A stretch of 64,000 bases of DNA from Nocardia sp. BMG111209 (GCF_000381925.1 NZ_KB907307.1:1674001-1738000), one strand, 5' to 3'. Counted from the stretch's first letter, positions 42,059 through 53,285 are shown. The notes: generated by a model not told the origin, from the letters alone. Numbers and translations: made by a program.

Positions 42059-42534
42059 CCGGCGCCCGCGCGGTCGTCGTCGGCGTCGGCAACGACTATC
42101 GCCGCGACGACGGAATCGGTCCGGCCGTGGCACGTGCCGTCGAAAAGCTCTGTCTGCCCGGTGTTCTCGCCACGATCTGCGACGGCGAGCCGACCGGGTT
42201 GCTGGATGCCTGGGCGGGGGCGGATCTCGCCGTCGTGGTCGATGCGGTGCTGTGCGAGCCCGCCACGCCGGGCCGGATCTGGCTGACCACCGCCGCCAGC
42301 TCGCACGCGCTCGGCATTCCCGATGCGGTCCCGCTGGGCGCGGTCCTCGGTCGGCTGCCCCGGGAAATCGTGGTCGTCGCCGTCGAGGCGCAAACCCTCG
42401 AACTCGGTGCCGGACTGTCCGATCGGGTGGCGGCGGCGCTTCCGGAAGCGATCCGGGTGACGATGCGCGAGGTGGAACGAGTCCGGACGGCACCGGCGAG
42501 CGCGGGCCACGACACCGGCTCCGACACGATGTAG
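42055..42534 (+). CDS. Orphan hydrogenase maturation protease
   Basis: A 159-residue HybD/HyaD-family endopeptidase, which cuts the C-terminal extension from the large subunit after nickel insertion. [17 protein letters not shown] holds the first nickel-sensing acidic residues and [10 protein letters not shown] the second Asp. It starts inside the stop of the hydrogenase remnant (ATGA). With no large subunit in the window its substrate is gone locally. The remnant subunit ends at its normal position ([10 protein letters not shown]) with little room for a cleaved tail. Confidence 0.87.
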   Translation: MTGARAVVVGVGNDYRRDDGIGPAVARAVEKLCLPGVLATICDGEPTGLLDAWAGADLAVVVDAVLCEPATPGRIWLTTAASSHALGIPDAVPLGAVLGRLPREIVVVAVEAQTLELGAGLSDRVAAALPEAIRVTMREVERVRTAPASAGHDTGSDTM

Positions 42535-42598
42535 GCGCACAGTCGATGCGCCGCCACCGGGTCGATCCACGCGTCGTGGCCCGCGAGATGCGGACCGG

Positions 42599-43021
42599 TT
42601 ACTCGCCCGACTTGACTTCGACCCGCTTCACCGGCTGCTTCGCCTCGGCCAGCGGAATGCGAACGGTGAGAATGCCTTTGGTGTAGTCGGCGGTGACGTC
42701 CTCGTCCGTCGCCCCGGCCGGCAGCGCGACGGTGCGCACGAAGGAGCCGTAGCTGAATTCGGAACGTCCCTTCTCCGCCCGGTTCTCGCTGCGCTCGGCC
42801 CGGATGGTGAGCTGGCCGTCGTGCACCGACACCTCGAGATCCTTCGCCGGGTCGACGCCCGGGATCTCGGCACGGACCACATACCGGTCGTCCTCGACGG
42901 TGTCCTCGACCCGGAGTAGGTGCGTACCGAACGTCGGCGACAGACCGGGGATGAAGGCGCTCCACACATCGGCGAAATCCGTCAGCAGCGCGGACTGGCG
43001 GCGGGCCGGAAGCTTGCTCAT
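42599..43021 (-). CDS. Hsp20/alpha-crystallin small heat-shock protein
   Basis: A 140-residue small heat-shock protein (holdase). The alpha-crystallin domain spans about residues 42-130 (YVVRAEIPGVDPAKDLEVSV, GSFVRTVALPAGA, GILTVRIPLAE with the conserved L/V-x-I/V element). Size equals HspX/Acr of M. tuberculosis (144 residues), a hallmark of DosR-induced dormancy. ATG 43021 follows aggagtg. A DosR-like box with perfect arms is 100 bp upstream. Confidence 0.93.
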   Translation of the reverse strand: MSKLPARRQSALLTDFADVWSAFIPGLSPTFGTHLLRVEDTVEDDRYVVRAEIPGVDPAKDLEVSVHDGQLTIRAERSENRAEKGRSEFSYGSFVRTVALPAGATDEDVTADYTKGILTVRIPLAEAKQPVKRVEVKSGE

Positions 43022-43101
43022 GATCACTCCTGCGTACTCGGTTCCGTCGGATTGATTCCGACAGAATCGATTCCACTCCGATCGCGGCACGCCGGGCAGA
43101 G

Positions 43102-44463
43102 TCACGAGTCGTCGCCGACCGGGACCGAAGTCCCACGCCGGCACACAGCGTGGCCGCGGCGATCAACGCCCCGCGAGGTCCGGGCACGCGCGATGAGCTT
43201 GCCCGGGGCACGGGCCATGCCGAGGAGGTCGTAGCCGCCCGCCGCCACAAGTCCGAGGACCGTGCCGACGGCAAGACCCAGCAGCGACATCCACGTGCCT
43301 CGGGCGACGCCTGCCTCGGTCTGCCCGTCGAAAAAGGCGATCGCCCGCACGCCCAGGTACACCTGCCGTAGCGGCTCGAAACTCGACGACCAGGACAACG
43401 CGGCCGGTACCGCCTCGAGCGGTATGGTCCCACCGGCCGACGGCACGCCCAGCACGATGAACACCACCAGATTCACCAGTAGGCCCGCGGTGCCGAAGGC
43501 TGCGAGCACGGACAATGCGGTGACCCCGACCGCGGCGACGGCGAGCGTGCCGAACAGGAACAGCGCCGCCGGACGGTCGTCGGGCATGTCCAGGGCCGCG
43601 GAGACGGCCAGCAGTACCGCGGATACCACGGGCGCCACGGCCAGCTGCACCAGCCACTTCCGGGCCAGAACGGCGAACCGCGATCGTGGCGGCCGGGGCC
43701 GTAGGCGGTACCACGGCCCGTACTCCATCGGCGCAAACCCGAGCTCGGCGTCGACCATGAGGTGAATGATCATCGCCCCGGAGAATCCGGCCAACACCAG
43801 CACCAGGGCATAGAAGAACGCCGTCAGGCCCTGCCCCTGGCCGTGTGGCAGCGGACGATCGGGCACCGTGACGATGTCGATCGGATTCGCCAGCACGATC
43901 CGGGCCGCCCCCACGGTGGCGGTCGGCGGAACGAGGCGCGCTTGCATCAACTCGCCGAGCCGGATGCCGAGGTCCGCGTTCACCGCCGTCAGGGCGCGTT
44001 CGGCGAAGCTCTGCACGAGGACGGTCGCGTACGGCCCCATCCGGGGATTGGTGACGACCGTGATGATCGGCTGTTCCACGTCACCGGGTACGACGGCCGC
44101 CGCTGCCAGGATCTCCAGCCGCTGGCTGAAGTCGCCGGGGATGATGATCGCTCCGTACACCCGGCCTTGCCGCAGTGCGTGTTCGGCGGCGTCGACGCCC
44201 ATCGGACGCAGTTCGATCTCGTCGGCCGGTACCTCGCGCAGCAGAGCGGTGGCGATCCCTCGGCCGGCGTTCGCCGCGCCGGGCGCACCCACATCCGAGT
44301 CCACCAGGGCAACCGGAAAACGGTGCAGGTGATGCTCCGGATCCGCCACGTAGGCCAGGTACGTAGAGCCCAGCAATGCGGTCAACAGCGCCACCACCAG
44401 CGCCGGCAGCGCCCATGTCCGGGCCCACCGGCGGGCATCCGCAAGGTTACGGCTGCGCCACAT
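43102..44463 (-). CDS. YhgE/Pip-like (DUF3533-type) ABC-2 membrane protein
   Basis: A 453-residue membrane protein. One N-terminal helix (about 15-37) is followed by a 170-residue extracellular domain (FPVALVDSDVGAP, GRVYGAIIIPGDFSQRL) and five or six C-terminal helices. This is the plan of YhgE/Pip/DUF3533 proteins, related to ABC-2 permeases but without an ATPase gene beside it. Its start overlaps the end of the HPF gene by 17 bases, so they form an operon. Substrate unknown. Confidence 0.85.
   Translation of the reverse strand: MWRSRNLADARRWARTWALPALVVALLTALLGSTYLAYVADPEHHLHRFPVALVDSDVGAPGAANAGRGIATALLREVPADEIELRPMGVDAAEHALRQGRVYGAIIIPGDFSQRLEILAAAAVVPGDVEQPIITVVTNPRMGPYATVLVQSFAERALTAVNADLGIRLGELMQARLVPPTATVGAARIVLANPIDIVTVPDRPLPHGQGQGLTAFFYALVLVLAGFSGAMIIHLMVDAELGFAPMEYGPWYRLRPRPPRSRFAVLARKWLVQLAVAPVVSAVLLAVSAALDMPDDRPAALFLFGTLAVAAVGVTALSVLAAFGTAGLLVNLVVFIVLGVPSAGGTIPLEAVPAALSWSSSFEPLRQVYLGVRAIAFFDGQTEAGVARGTWMSLLGLAVGTVLGLVAAGGYDLLGMARAPGKLIARARTSRGVDRRGHAVCRRGTSVPVGDDS
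43121..43134. promoter_or_regulatory. DosR-box-like palindrome upstream of hsp20
   Basis: GGGACCGAAGTCCC has perfect GGGAC/GTCCC arms with a 4-base spacer, as in the DosR core GGGACTWWAGTCCC (12 of 14 matched). It lies 100 bp before hsp20, inside the last codons of the upstream membrane-protein gene. Confidence 0.68.
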
Positions 44464-45256
44464 GGCCGGCCCCCGGTGCGACAGCGGCCGTCAGCAGTCC
44501 GTAGTGCCCGTCGTACCGGTGGTAGACCAGACGGCCACGGCCGGAGCCGGGTCCGATGAAGAAGACGAACGACCGGCCCGACAACTCCAATCGGTCGACG
44601 GCGGCCTCCTCGTCCAGTACGGGCGCGGCGCCGGCGTCGAGGGTGTAGTCGACGTCACCCGCGACGATGGCCTCGGGGCGTGGATTCGCCTGCGCGAGAT
44701 GCAATCCCGTGTCGGTGCGGTACAGCACACTGTCGACACCGCTGCCGGATTCGGTGAACAGATGGAATTCGTAGTCCATCGTTTCCATGTCCTGTGCCGC
44801 TTCGTCGCAGAGCTGCGGGACCGGGGCGAATGCGGCCCGGCGATACACCTCGCGCTGCTCCGGCGGGCGCGGGAAGTACGACAGCGGCTCGCGCCGGGGG
44901 TCGTCGCGGCGCCATTCGTGTGCCGCGTGCCGATCGTGGTTGCCGCGCGCGGTGTCTCCGTGCCGGGGCAGCCGCCGCAGGCGGGCGGTGAGCCGCTCGG
45001 CGAGCAGATCGACGGCCTCCCGGCTGGTCGCCGCCTCGGTGCGGGCTTGGACCGGTCGACCGTCCACGTCCACATTCACATGCGCCACAACCGGTTTCGC
45101 GACCGCCGGGTCGGGATGACCGGTCAACCTGACATACACACCGAGCACCGGCTGCGGGGTGTGCCGCAGGGCATCGTCGATCTTCTCGCGGGCGTAGTCC
45201 GCCGCTGCCGCCGACACGTGCCGGTCGGCCGAGATCACACATTCCACATTCGTCAT
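44447..45256 (-). CDS. HPF/RafH-like ribosome hibernation factor
   Basis: A 269-residue protein. Residues 1-95 form an HPF/RaiA domain (VECVISADRHVSAAAADYAREKIDDAL split over the first strand and helix); an Arg/His-rich linker is followed by a C-terminal domain repeated twice (about 150-205 and 215-265; METMDYEFHLF and LSGRSFVFFIG) like the dimerisation domain of long HPFs. This layout matches RafH of M. smegmatis and Rv0079 of M. tuberculosis, which are DosR-controlled and protect ribosomes in hypoxia. ATG 45256 (MTNVECVIS) is preferred to 45304. Confidence 0.87.
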   Translation of the reverse strand: MTNVECVISADRHVSAAAADYAREKIDDALRHTPQPVLGVYVRLTGHPDPAVAKPVVAHVNVDVDGRPVQARTEAATSREAVDLLAERLTARLRRLPRHGDTARGNHDRHAAHEWRRDDPRREPLSYFPRPPEQREVYRRAAFAPVPQLCDEAAQDMETMDYEFHLFTESGSGVDSVLYRTDTGLHLAQANPRPEAIVAGDVDYTLDAGAAPVLDEEAAVDRLELSGRSFVFFIGPGSGRGRLVYHRYDGHYGLLTAAVAPGAGHVAQP

Positions 45257-45554
45257 GGATCCACGATGCGATGCGGGTGTTCGCCGAAACAGGGCCGAAA
45301 TCACTTGTGCGGAGGGACGATCGGCAGTCCCGGATCAGCGCGGTCGCCCTCGTCCGGACATTCGATCGTCGATCGGATCAGTCGGAGACGGGCGCCGACA
45401 CTGTCGCGGCTCCGGATACCTCGCGGCTCAGGAATGCGCTGATATCGGTGATCGAACTCAGTCCGATCACAGCTACGATCCCGGGCCGCCGCAACCTTCG
45501 GACAGAGGCACAAGGCACCGGTACCGGGCATTGCGGCACCGGCGTGGACCGGGA
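45257..45554. promoter_or_regulatory. Promoter region of HPF operon; hairpin at end of ATPase operon
   Basis: This 298-bp space lies between the ATPase operon end and the HPF start, both on the minus strand. GGGAC and GTCCC occur at about 45314-45331 but are 8 rather than 4 bases apart, so it is at best a variant DosR site. ACCGGG/CCCGGT (45548-45553 and 45562-45567) forms a small hairpin over the stop of subunit D, a possible terminator. Confidence 0.4.
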
Positions 45555-46172
45555 TCACTTCCCCGGTTCCAGGAGGCGATCGGTGCGGCCCGGAACCACG
45601 CGCTCGGTGCGCTCCCGTTCCTCGAGGGCCAGGTCCAGTTCCGCCAGCGCGGTATGCAGTGCCGGAATGCGGCGATGCCGCAGTGCCCGGACCCGCAGCC
45701 CGGTGGCCGTGAGTTCATCTTCGACCGCTTGTACCGCGGCGGTCGCAACGGCGTGCCGGGCGGCTGCGTCGACTGCCGCAATGGTCGCGGCCCGGGCAGC
45801 TTCCGTGGTCGCACCGGTCGCCGCACATCCGGACGGATCGTCCGGGACGGACAGCTGCACCGCGTCCGGATATCTCACCCCGGCCACCGTGGCGCTGCCG
45901 ACGGTCAGTTCGGCGGACTGCCCCGCTCCGGCGAGCAGCAACGACCACTGACCGCCGAGCAGAGCCGCCCGAGTCTGCCGGATGCGGGCGGCGGCGGCAG
46001 CTGCCGCCCAGTCTGCCCGGGTCCGCTCACCCTCGGTGCGCAACTCCGCCAGCCGGTCGCCGAGTATGGCCTGCTTCTGTTCCAGCAGCGACAGCGCGGA
46101 GTCGGCGAGCTCGATCCGATCGCGCAGCCACACTCGCCCTGCTCGGCCCGGTGGCACTCGTAACCTGGTCAC
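45555..46172 (-). CDS. atpD: V/A-type ATPase subunit D (central rotor stalk)
   Basis: A 205-residue subunit D homologue, the central axle of V1/A1. Conserved start: LRVPPGRAGRVWLRDRIELADSALSLLEQKQAIL, here cut short (family: L.P.k..l..l...L..a..g..lLk.Kr..L). Two long helices flank a beta-rich middle. It is last in the operon and overlaps the end of subunit B by 4 bases. Length is normal (about 210). Confidence 0.88.
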   Translation of the reverse strand: MTRLRVPPGRAGRVWLRDRIELADSALSLLEQKQAILGDRLAELRTEGERTRADWAAAAAAARIRQTRAALLGGQWSLLLAGAGQSAELTVGSATVAGVRYPDAVQLSVPDDPSGCAATGATTEAARAATIAAVDAAARHAVATAAVQAVEDELTATGLRVRALRHRRIPALHTALAELDLALEERERTERVVPGRTDRLLEPGK

Positions 46173-47551
46173 GACGGGTCACCGAGATGTCGGTCGAGCA
46201 GCTCGGCCGGCAGCATGGTCAGCGCGCTGCGTGGCAGGCGGGCGAGGACTCGCCACACCCGGTCCAGCGTGTCGTCGAGGCCGCGGCGTTCGACAGCGCC
46301 CTGACCTACCAGTTCGGCAGTGAACGCGTCGGCGAGATCCAGATGCGCACGATCCAGATCGGTCAACGCGCCGGTGCCGATCAGCTCCGCCAGGTCCCGC
46401 ACCTGGCGGGCACGGGACAGTGCGGCCAGCAGTTGAGCCGCCACCGGTAGATGGTCGGCGCGGGTCCGCCCCGGACCGGCGCCGTGGCGCATCAGCCGGG
46501 ACAGCGACGACAGGACGTCGACCGGCGGGTAGACACCGCGGGCGTGCTGTTCCGCCGACAACACGATCTGCCCTTCGGTGATGTATCCGGTCAGATCGGG
46601 TACCGGGTGGGTGATGTCCCCACCCGGCATGGTCAGCACCGGCAGCACCGTCACCGATCCCGATCGGCCGCGTATCCGCCCGCACCGCTCGTACAGCGAC
46701 GCCAGGTCGCTGTAGAGATAGCCGGGATACGCTCGGCGACTGGGAATTTCGTTGCGAGCCGCCGAGACCTCGCGCAACGCCTCGGCGTAGTCGGTCATAT
46801 CGGCCAGCACCACCAGGACGTGCCGGCCTGCCTCGGTGCCGAAGGCCAGCTCCTCGGCGATGGTCAGCGCGGCCCGTGGGGTCAGCAGCCGCTCCACCAC
46901 CGGATCATCGGCCAGATTCAACAGCAGCGCGAGTTCGCCTGCGGCGCTGCGTTCTTCCAGTGTGTCGCGGAGCCGGTCGGCGTCGGAATGGGTGAGGCCG
47001 AGCGCGGCGACCACCACACAGAACGGCTCGCCGGCCACCTCGGCCTGGGCGGCGATCTGGCCGGCGAGTTCCAGGTGCGGCAACCCCGGCACCGAGAAGA
47101 TCGGCAGTTTCTGCCCCCGAACCAGCGTGGTCAGGGCATCGATCACCGACACGCCGGTGAGTACGGGATCCGCGGGCGGCTCCCGATGGGTCGGGTTCAG
47201 GGGCGCACCCGATACCGGCCGCCTCGGCCCGGTGACCGCCGGACCACCGTCCAACGGCTCGCCGCGACCGTTGCACACTCGCCCGAGCCATCCGTCGCCC
47301 ACGGGGATCTCGAACGGTGCGCCGACGAATTCGACGACCGTCCGGGCGGGATCGATGCCGGCCGTGCCCTCCAGCACCTCGACCACCGCCACATCCCCGG
47401 AGACCTCCAGGACGACGCCGGCGCGGCGGCCGTCCGCGCACTCGATGTGAACGTATTCGTCCCAGCCCACGCCCTCGACCCCGGTCACCACCAGCAACGG
47501 GCCCCGCACATCACTGATCTGCGTGTAGCGCAGCCATTCTCGTGGGTTCAC
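46169..47551 (-). CDS. atpB: V/A-type ATPase subunit B (non-catalytic)
   Basis: A 460-residue regulatory beta-type subunit of V/A-ATPase. The P-loop position reads FSVPGLPHLELAGQIAAQ, the normal degenerate form of B subunits, and the ADMTDYAEALREVSAARNEIPSRR block (given here in two parts ADMTDYAEALREVS and PSRRAYPGYLYSDLASLYER) is diagnostic. GTG 47551 overlaps the stop of subunit A (GTGA). An upstream open frame to 48091 is antisense noise. It forms the hexamer with subunit A. Confidence 0.93.
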   Translation of the reverse strand: MNPREWLRYTQISDVRGPLLVVTGVEGVGWDEYVHIECADGRRAGVVLEVSGDVAVVEVLEGTAGIDPARTVVEFVGAPFEIPVGDGWLGRVCNGRGEPLDGGPAVTGPRRPVSGAPLNPTHREPPADPVLTGVSVIDALTTLVRGQKLPIFSVPGLPHLELAGQIAAQAEVAGEPFCVVVAALGLTHSDADRLRDTLEERSAAGELALLLNLADDPVVERLLTPRAALTIAEELAFGTEAGRHVLVVLADMTDYAEALREVSAARNEIPSRRAYPGYLYSDLASLYERCGRIRGRSGSVTVLPVLTMPGGDITHPVPDLTGYITEGQIVLSAEQHARGVYPPVDVLSSLSRLMRHGAGPGRTRADHLPVAAQLLAALSRARQVRDLAELIGTGALTDLDRAHLDLADAFTAELVGQGAVERRGLDDTLDRVWRVLARLPRSALTMLPAELLDRHLGDPS

Positions 47552-49290
47552 CGCAAAGCCTCCGGTTCGGCCGGCGCCGGATGTGCGAGTTCTTCCAGAC
47601 GGGCCAGCAGGGTATCGCGAATTGCGGCCACAGCGGCAGTGTCCTCGGGACCGGCGGCCTCGGGCGCGCGGATCAGCGGGCCGAAGTCCATCGCCTCCAG
47701 TAGTTCCGGGGCGACCCCGGACCGCGCCAGTGCGCGGCAGCAGTCGATCACGGCCAGTGTCGCATCGGCGATCGCGTCCGACTTCGCTTCCGAACAATAA
47801 GCATCGTTGGGCGACAACGCATTCTGTGCCAGCACACCGTCGCGTAGCAGCCGTCCCGCCAGCAGTGTCATCCGTTGATCGGCAGGCAGCGAACCGGTTC
47901 CGACGAGCTCGGTGAGGGCGGTGAGCCGATCGGCCTCCGCCAGCAGACCCAGCACGCGGCTGCGACGGCCTGCCGTCTCGGTGCCGGTCGCGGCGCTCAG
48001 CCCCTGTACATCGTGGGAGAACGACGCCGACCAGGACACCGCCGGATAATGCCGGGCATAAGCGAGATCGCGGTCCAGGGTCCAGCGGCAACGGACGAGA
48101 CGTTCGGTCTGGACGGTCACCGGTTCGGAGAGGTCACCACCCGGCGGCGATACCGCGCCGATGATCGTCACCGACCCCACCGGCCCGGCCAGGGTGTCCA
48201 CCATCGCGGCCCGCTCGTAGAACGCTGCCAGCGCCGAGGCCAGATCCGCCGGGTACCCCTCCTCGGCGGGCAACGCTCCGAGACGAGAACCGAACTCGCG
48301 CAGCGCTTCCGCCCATCGCGAGGTCGAATCGGCGATCACGACGCTGTGATACCCCATGTCCCGGAAGTACTCCGCCACCGTGACGCCGGTGTAGATGCCC
48401 GCCTCACGCGCCATCATGGGCATGTTGGAGGTGTTGGCGATGACCACCGTGCGGTCGGCCAGCCTCCCCCTGGTGCGGGGATCGGTCAGCGCGAACAATT
48501 CCGCGACCACCTCCGCCATCTCGTTGCCGCGCTCGCCGCATCCGATGTAGACGATCACATCCGCGTCGCACCATTTGGCGAGCTGTTGCAGCAACATCGT
48601 CTTGCCGGTGCCGAATCCACCCGGCACGGCCACCGTCGCGCCTTTCGCGACCGGGAACAGCAGATCCACCGCGCGCTGACCGGTGCGGAGCGGCACCGTC
48701 GGCGGCCGTCGGCGGCGAGCCGGCCGGGCGGTCCGCACCGGCCAGTACTGCGCGATCGTCACCGGGACTCCGGCGACCTCTGCCACCGGCTCGTCGGCTG
48801 TGTATTCGCCTTCGGCGGCGATCCAATCGAGCCGGCCGTGCACAGCGGGTGGGACCAGGACCCGGTATTGCAGCGGACCGGCGCCGGGCACTGTGCCGAG
48901 GACCGCGCCGGCCCGCACTGTCGAGCCCTCGTCGTCGACAGGACGAAAGTGCCAGCGCTGCTCCGGTTCTCGCATTTCCGTCGCCGGAACGAGCCAGGTC
49001 GGTGCGCTGGTCAGCGGCCGCAGCAGGCCGTCGAAAACCCCGCCGAGCAGATCCGGCGCCAGCCGCGCCGACAGCGGGCGCCGCAGCGGCGTCACGGCGG
49101 CACCCGGTCCCAATCCACCGGTGTATTCGTAGGCTTGCGCCGTCACCCGGTCGGCGCCGATGCCGACCACCTCGGCCATGATCCTCGAATCACCCAGTGC
49201 CACAAGATCGTTCATTGCCATGCCGGGAAATCGGTCGATCTCGACCAGGGGCCCGGACACCCTGCGGATCCGTGACAGCGGAGCGGTCAT
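47548..49290 (-). CDS. atpA: V/A-type ATPase catalytic subunit A
   Basis: A 580-residue catalytic subunit. Walker A is GGFGTGKTMLLQQLA near residue 222; the catalytic Glu is in CGERGNEMAE; Walker B-type VVIADSTSRWAEALRE follows. The N-terminal barrel and the about 90-residue non-homologous insertion typical of V/A subunit A (WHFRPVDDEGSTVRAG region) are present, which separates it from F-type beta. It starts 4 bases inside the preceding stop. Complete and without damage, so a working ATPase is expected. Confidence 0.95.
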   Translation of the reverse strand: MTAPLSRIRRVSGPLVEIDRFPGMAMNDLVALGDSRIMAEVVGIGADRVTAQAYEYTGGLGPGAAVTPLRRPLSARLAPDLLGGVFDGLLRPLTSAPTWLVPATEMREPEQRWHFRPVDDEGSTVRAGAVLGTVPGAGPLQYRVLVPPAVHGRLDWIAAEGEYTADEPVAEVAGVPVTIAQYWPVRTARPARRRRPPTVPLRTGQRAVDLLFPVAKGATVAVPGGFGTGKTMLLQQLAKWCDADVIVYIGCGERGNEMAEVVAELFALTDPRTRGRLADRTVVIANTSNMPMMAREAGIYTGVTVAEYFRDMGYHSVVIADSTSRWAEALREFGSRLGALPAEEGYPADLASALAAFYERAAMVDTLAGPVGSVTIIGAVSPPGGDLSEPVTVQTERLVRCRWTLDRDLAYARHYPAVSWSASFSHDVQGLSAATGTETAGRRSRVLGLLAEADRLTALTELVGTGSLPADQRMTLLAGRLLRDGVLAQNALSPNDAYCSEAKSDAIADATLAVIDCCRALARSGVAPELLEAMDFGPLIRAPEAAGPEDTAAVAAIRDTLLARLEELAHPAPAEPEALR

Positions 49291-49802
49291 GTCCGTACCT
49301 CGCCGATCTGCGCCGTCGTCTCGGCGATCGCGCGGGCGGCAACGGTACCGAACCGAAGATCCAGCAGCCGTCCGCCGGCTCGGGCGATCAGGCCCCCGCC
49401 CGGATCGATCGTCACGTCCGCCTCCGGTCCCAGCACCGCGAATGCGGTGGCGCGCAGCGCTTCCAGTACCGCCGGATAGCCGGATTCGTCGGCCAGACCC
49501 AGCACCGCCGCGGTCGAGGCGGCACGGAATCCGTCGTCGGCCGCGCGCCGGGCCGCGAGTATCGCCGCGCGTCGCTGCCGCGCCGCACGATGTTCGGTCG
49601 CTGTCACCATGGCTTCTGCGCGCCGGCGACCGAGTGCGACCGCGCGACCGGTGATCGCGGCCGCGTCGGCCTCGGCTCGTTGCTGTTCCGCGAGCGCGTC
49701 GGCTTCGGCCGCGCGCACGGTCAGTTCCGCCTCGTTCTCGGCGTCGGCTGCGATGTGAGCTCTGAGGTCGATCAGTGCCGCCTCGGCCTCTCCGGTGCTC
49801 AT
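49287..49802 (-). CDS. atpE: V/A-type ATPase subunit E (peripheral stalk)
   Basis: A 171-residue protein: N-terminal 90 residues a long Ala/Glu/Arg helix (ADAENEAELTVRAAEADALA), then a globular end with VTIDPGGGLIARAGG, the signature of subunit E. ATG 49802 overlaps subunit F. It pairs with the coiled-coil G/H-like subunit to hold V1 against the membrane part. Confidence 0.85.
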   Translation of the reverse strand: MSTGEAEAALIDLRAHIAADAENEAELTVRAAEADALAEQQRAEADAAAITGRAVALGRRRAEAMVTATEHRAARQRRAAILAARRAADDGFRAASTAAVLGLADESGYPAVLEALRATAFAVLGPEADVTIDPGGGLIARAGGRLLDLRFGTVAARAIAETTAQIGEVRT

Positions 49803-50017
49803 TGCGGCATCACCGCGACCAGCAGTGCCGTACTCGCGGTCTCGGCACTCAGGTGGGTGGCGGCGGCCGGGGTGAGGATCACCATCGCGGTCCCGGGAAT
49901 CAGCTCCGACCACGCCTGCCGCACGGCCGCCGGATCCGCGGCCTCGTGGACGGTGACACCGGCGAGGGCATAGCCGGTCACCCGGCCGGGCTCGCCGATG
50001 ATCGCGATGCCGCCCAT
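49799..50017 (-). CDS. atpF: V/A-type ATPase subunit F
   Basis: A 72-residue subunit F, shorter than the usual 100 residues. GGIAIIGEPGRVTGYALAGV is the conserved N-terminus and TAMVILTPAAA the second strand; the C-terminal helix that interacts with the D stalk is reduced. Overlaps subunit E by 4 bases and follows K by 1 base. Confidence 0.8.
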   Translation of the reverse strand: MGGIAIIGEPGRVTGYALAGVTVHEAADPAAVRQAWSELIPGTAMVILTPAAATHLSAETASTALLVAVMPQ

Positions 50018-50018
50018 G

Positions 50019-51788
<1,770 letters not shown>

Positions 51789-51805
<17 letters not shown>

Positions 51806-52706
51806 CGTAGGCCTCCTCGTCCGCTGCCCCGGCGGCAACCTGGAGCGCGGCCCGCACCCGCCACGCGTCGGCGGCCAGCACGGCGACCGCGCCGACCGGC
51901 ACCGTCGCATCGAAACGCTTGGCGCCCAGCATGAATCGGCCGTCGCGAGCCACCCTGCCCCACCAGCCGAATTCATCGCGCCACAACTCTGCGGTGCCGT
52001 CGGACAACGCCCACCGCGCCGTCGCCGGCAGAGCGGAGATATAGGCCGATGGATCCGCTGCTGCGGTGGCACGCTCCCCCAGCAGTCGATCGGATTCGCG
52101 GACAACCACTTCCGGGAGAGAACGACGCTCCGCGAAGCGGCGGCGCGCCACCAGCAACGCCAGCCCGCCCGCGGCCCACGGGCGGGCTGCGGCGACCTGC
52201 GCGGCGACCCGGCCGGCCCAGACAGCCGTGACCGCGTCGACGAGATCGGGCAGTACGTCCGTGCCGGGATCGCCCCATATCGAATTGCTCAGTGCCGCAC
52301 GCAGTTCCGGTAAGGTAGTGGCATCCCGCAGGCGTGGCCACGCCCAGGTGAGCGCGCCGGCGTCGTAGCCGGGCGGTCGCGGCAGGCCGGTTGTGGCGGC
52401 GGCCAGTGCGGCGATGTTGGCTACTTCGAAACCGCCCGCCAGCGTACGGATCAGGCGCGCACCGGCCGGCGGTTGCCAGCCCGCCAGGACCCGCAACTGC
52501 CACAGGATCGCGGCGAAAACGCCGGTTTCGCTGTCGGGCAAGGACATTCCGATGGATACGTGACGGCCGTAGGGGCCGGAACCGAGCAGCCGTTGTGCTG
52601 CGGACAGCGAACCTGCCGCGGCGAGATCGCGGGCGCCGGCGACACCCGGGCAGCCGTGGACCAGCGCGACCGCGCGCACGGTGGCCGCCACCCGGCCCGC
52701 GCTCAT
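51789..52706 (-). CDS. atpC: V/A-type ATPase subunit C (V0 d-like)
   Basis: A 305-residue helical protein in the position of subunit C (AC39/d), the socket between rotor stalk and ring. Similarity to the family is weak and rests on length, helix pattern and operon position (SLPDSETGVFAAILWQLRVLAGW, cited in part as ETGVFAAILWQLRVL). ATG 52706 overlaps the preceding stop. I give moderate confidence because no strict motif exists in this family. Confidence 0.7.
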
Positions 52707-53152
52707 CGGTCCGCCGAGTCCGGGATCGGCGCGCACAGTTGCGCGATCAGCTCGCGGGCCGCCGCGACCACGCGCTCGACCTCATCCGGTAGCCGCTGTG
52801 CAGCTTGCCGGGCGATCTCCGCAGTATCCGGGGCACCGTCCCCGGCGGTCGGCGCAGCGCTGCCGATGACCATCTGCTCGGTTTGCGCCGCAACGGATTC
52901 CGCATTCTCCGTGGCCTGTGCCCGGACCGTGGCCGCGGTGGCGGATCCGTCCCGGCGAATCCGGTCGGCCCGGTCGAGGGCGGCGCGGCGTATCTGATCG
53001 GCACGCTGCTGGTCGTCGTCGAGACGGGCCAGCAGCGGCATCAGTTCCGCGGCCGCGGCGGCCGCCCGGTCCACCGGAATTCCGCCCGGCACGGCGGACC
53101 CGGGTGCGCCCGCGGGGCGGAAGCGATCCAGGAAGTCACGCCAGCCGGGCAT
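52703..53152 (-). CDS. V/A-type ATPase peripheral-stalk G/H-like subunit
   Basis: A 149-residue, largely coiled-coil protein (MPLLARLDDDQQRADQIRRA, ATVRAQATENAESVAAQTEQ) that begins the operon. Such proteins form the right-handed coiled coil with subunit E. The order G/H-C-I-K-F-E-A-B-D is clear, although identity of this first gene rests on position and structure. It starts 134 bp from a DosR-like box. Confidence 0.72.
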   Translation of the reverse strand: MPGWRDFLDRFRPAGAPGSAVPGGIPVDRAAAAAAELMPLLARLDDDQQRADQIRRAALDRADRIRRDGSATAATVRAQATENAESVAAQTEQMVIGSAAPTAGDGAPDTAEIARQAAQRLPDEVERVVAAARELIAQLCAPIPDSADR

Positions 53153-53285
53153 CCCGCACTCCCATCGGGCGATGGATCCTGCCGTTCATCACGCCTCCGA
53201 ACAGGGATCGAGTCGATACGAGGTGTCGATCCCAGTCAACGGCAGTCGACCGGACTCGCGGGAGAGCGCAAAGACCGCAACGGTG

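Noticed and set aside
41553..42686. 377-codon open frame starting before hypF
   Set aside because: Only 41652-41929 matches HypF; the rest is out of frame over the hydrogenase tail and maturation protease.
45314..45331. GGGAC...GTCCC before the HPF gene as a DosR box
   Set aside because: The arms are 8 bases apart instead of 4, so it does not fit the known spacing; noted only as a variant in the intergenic feature.
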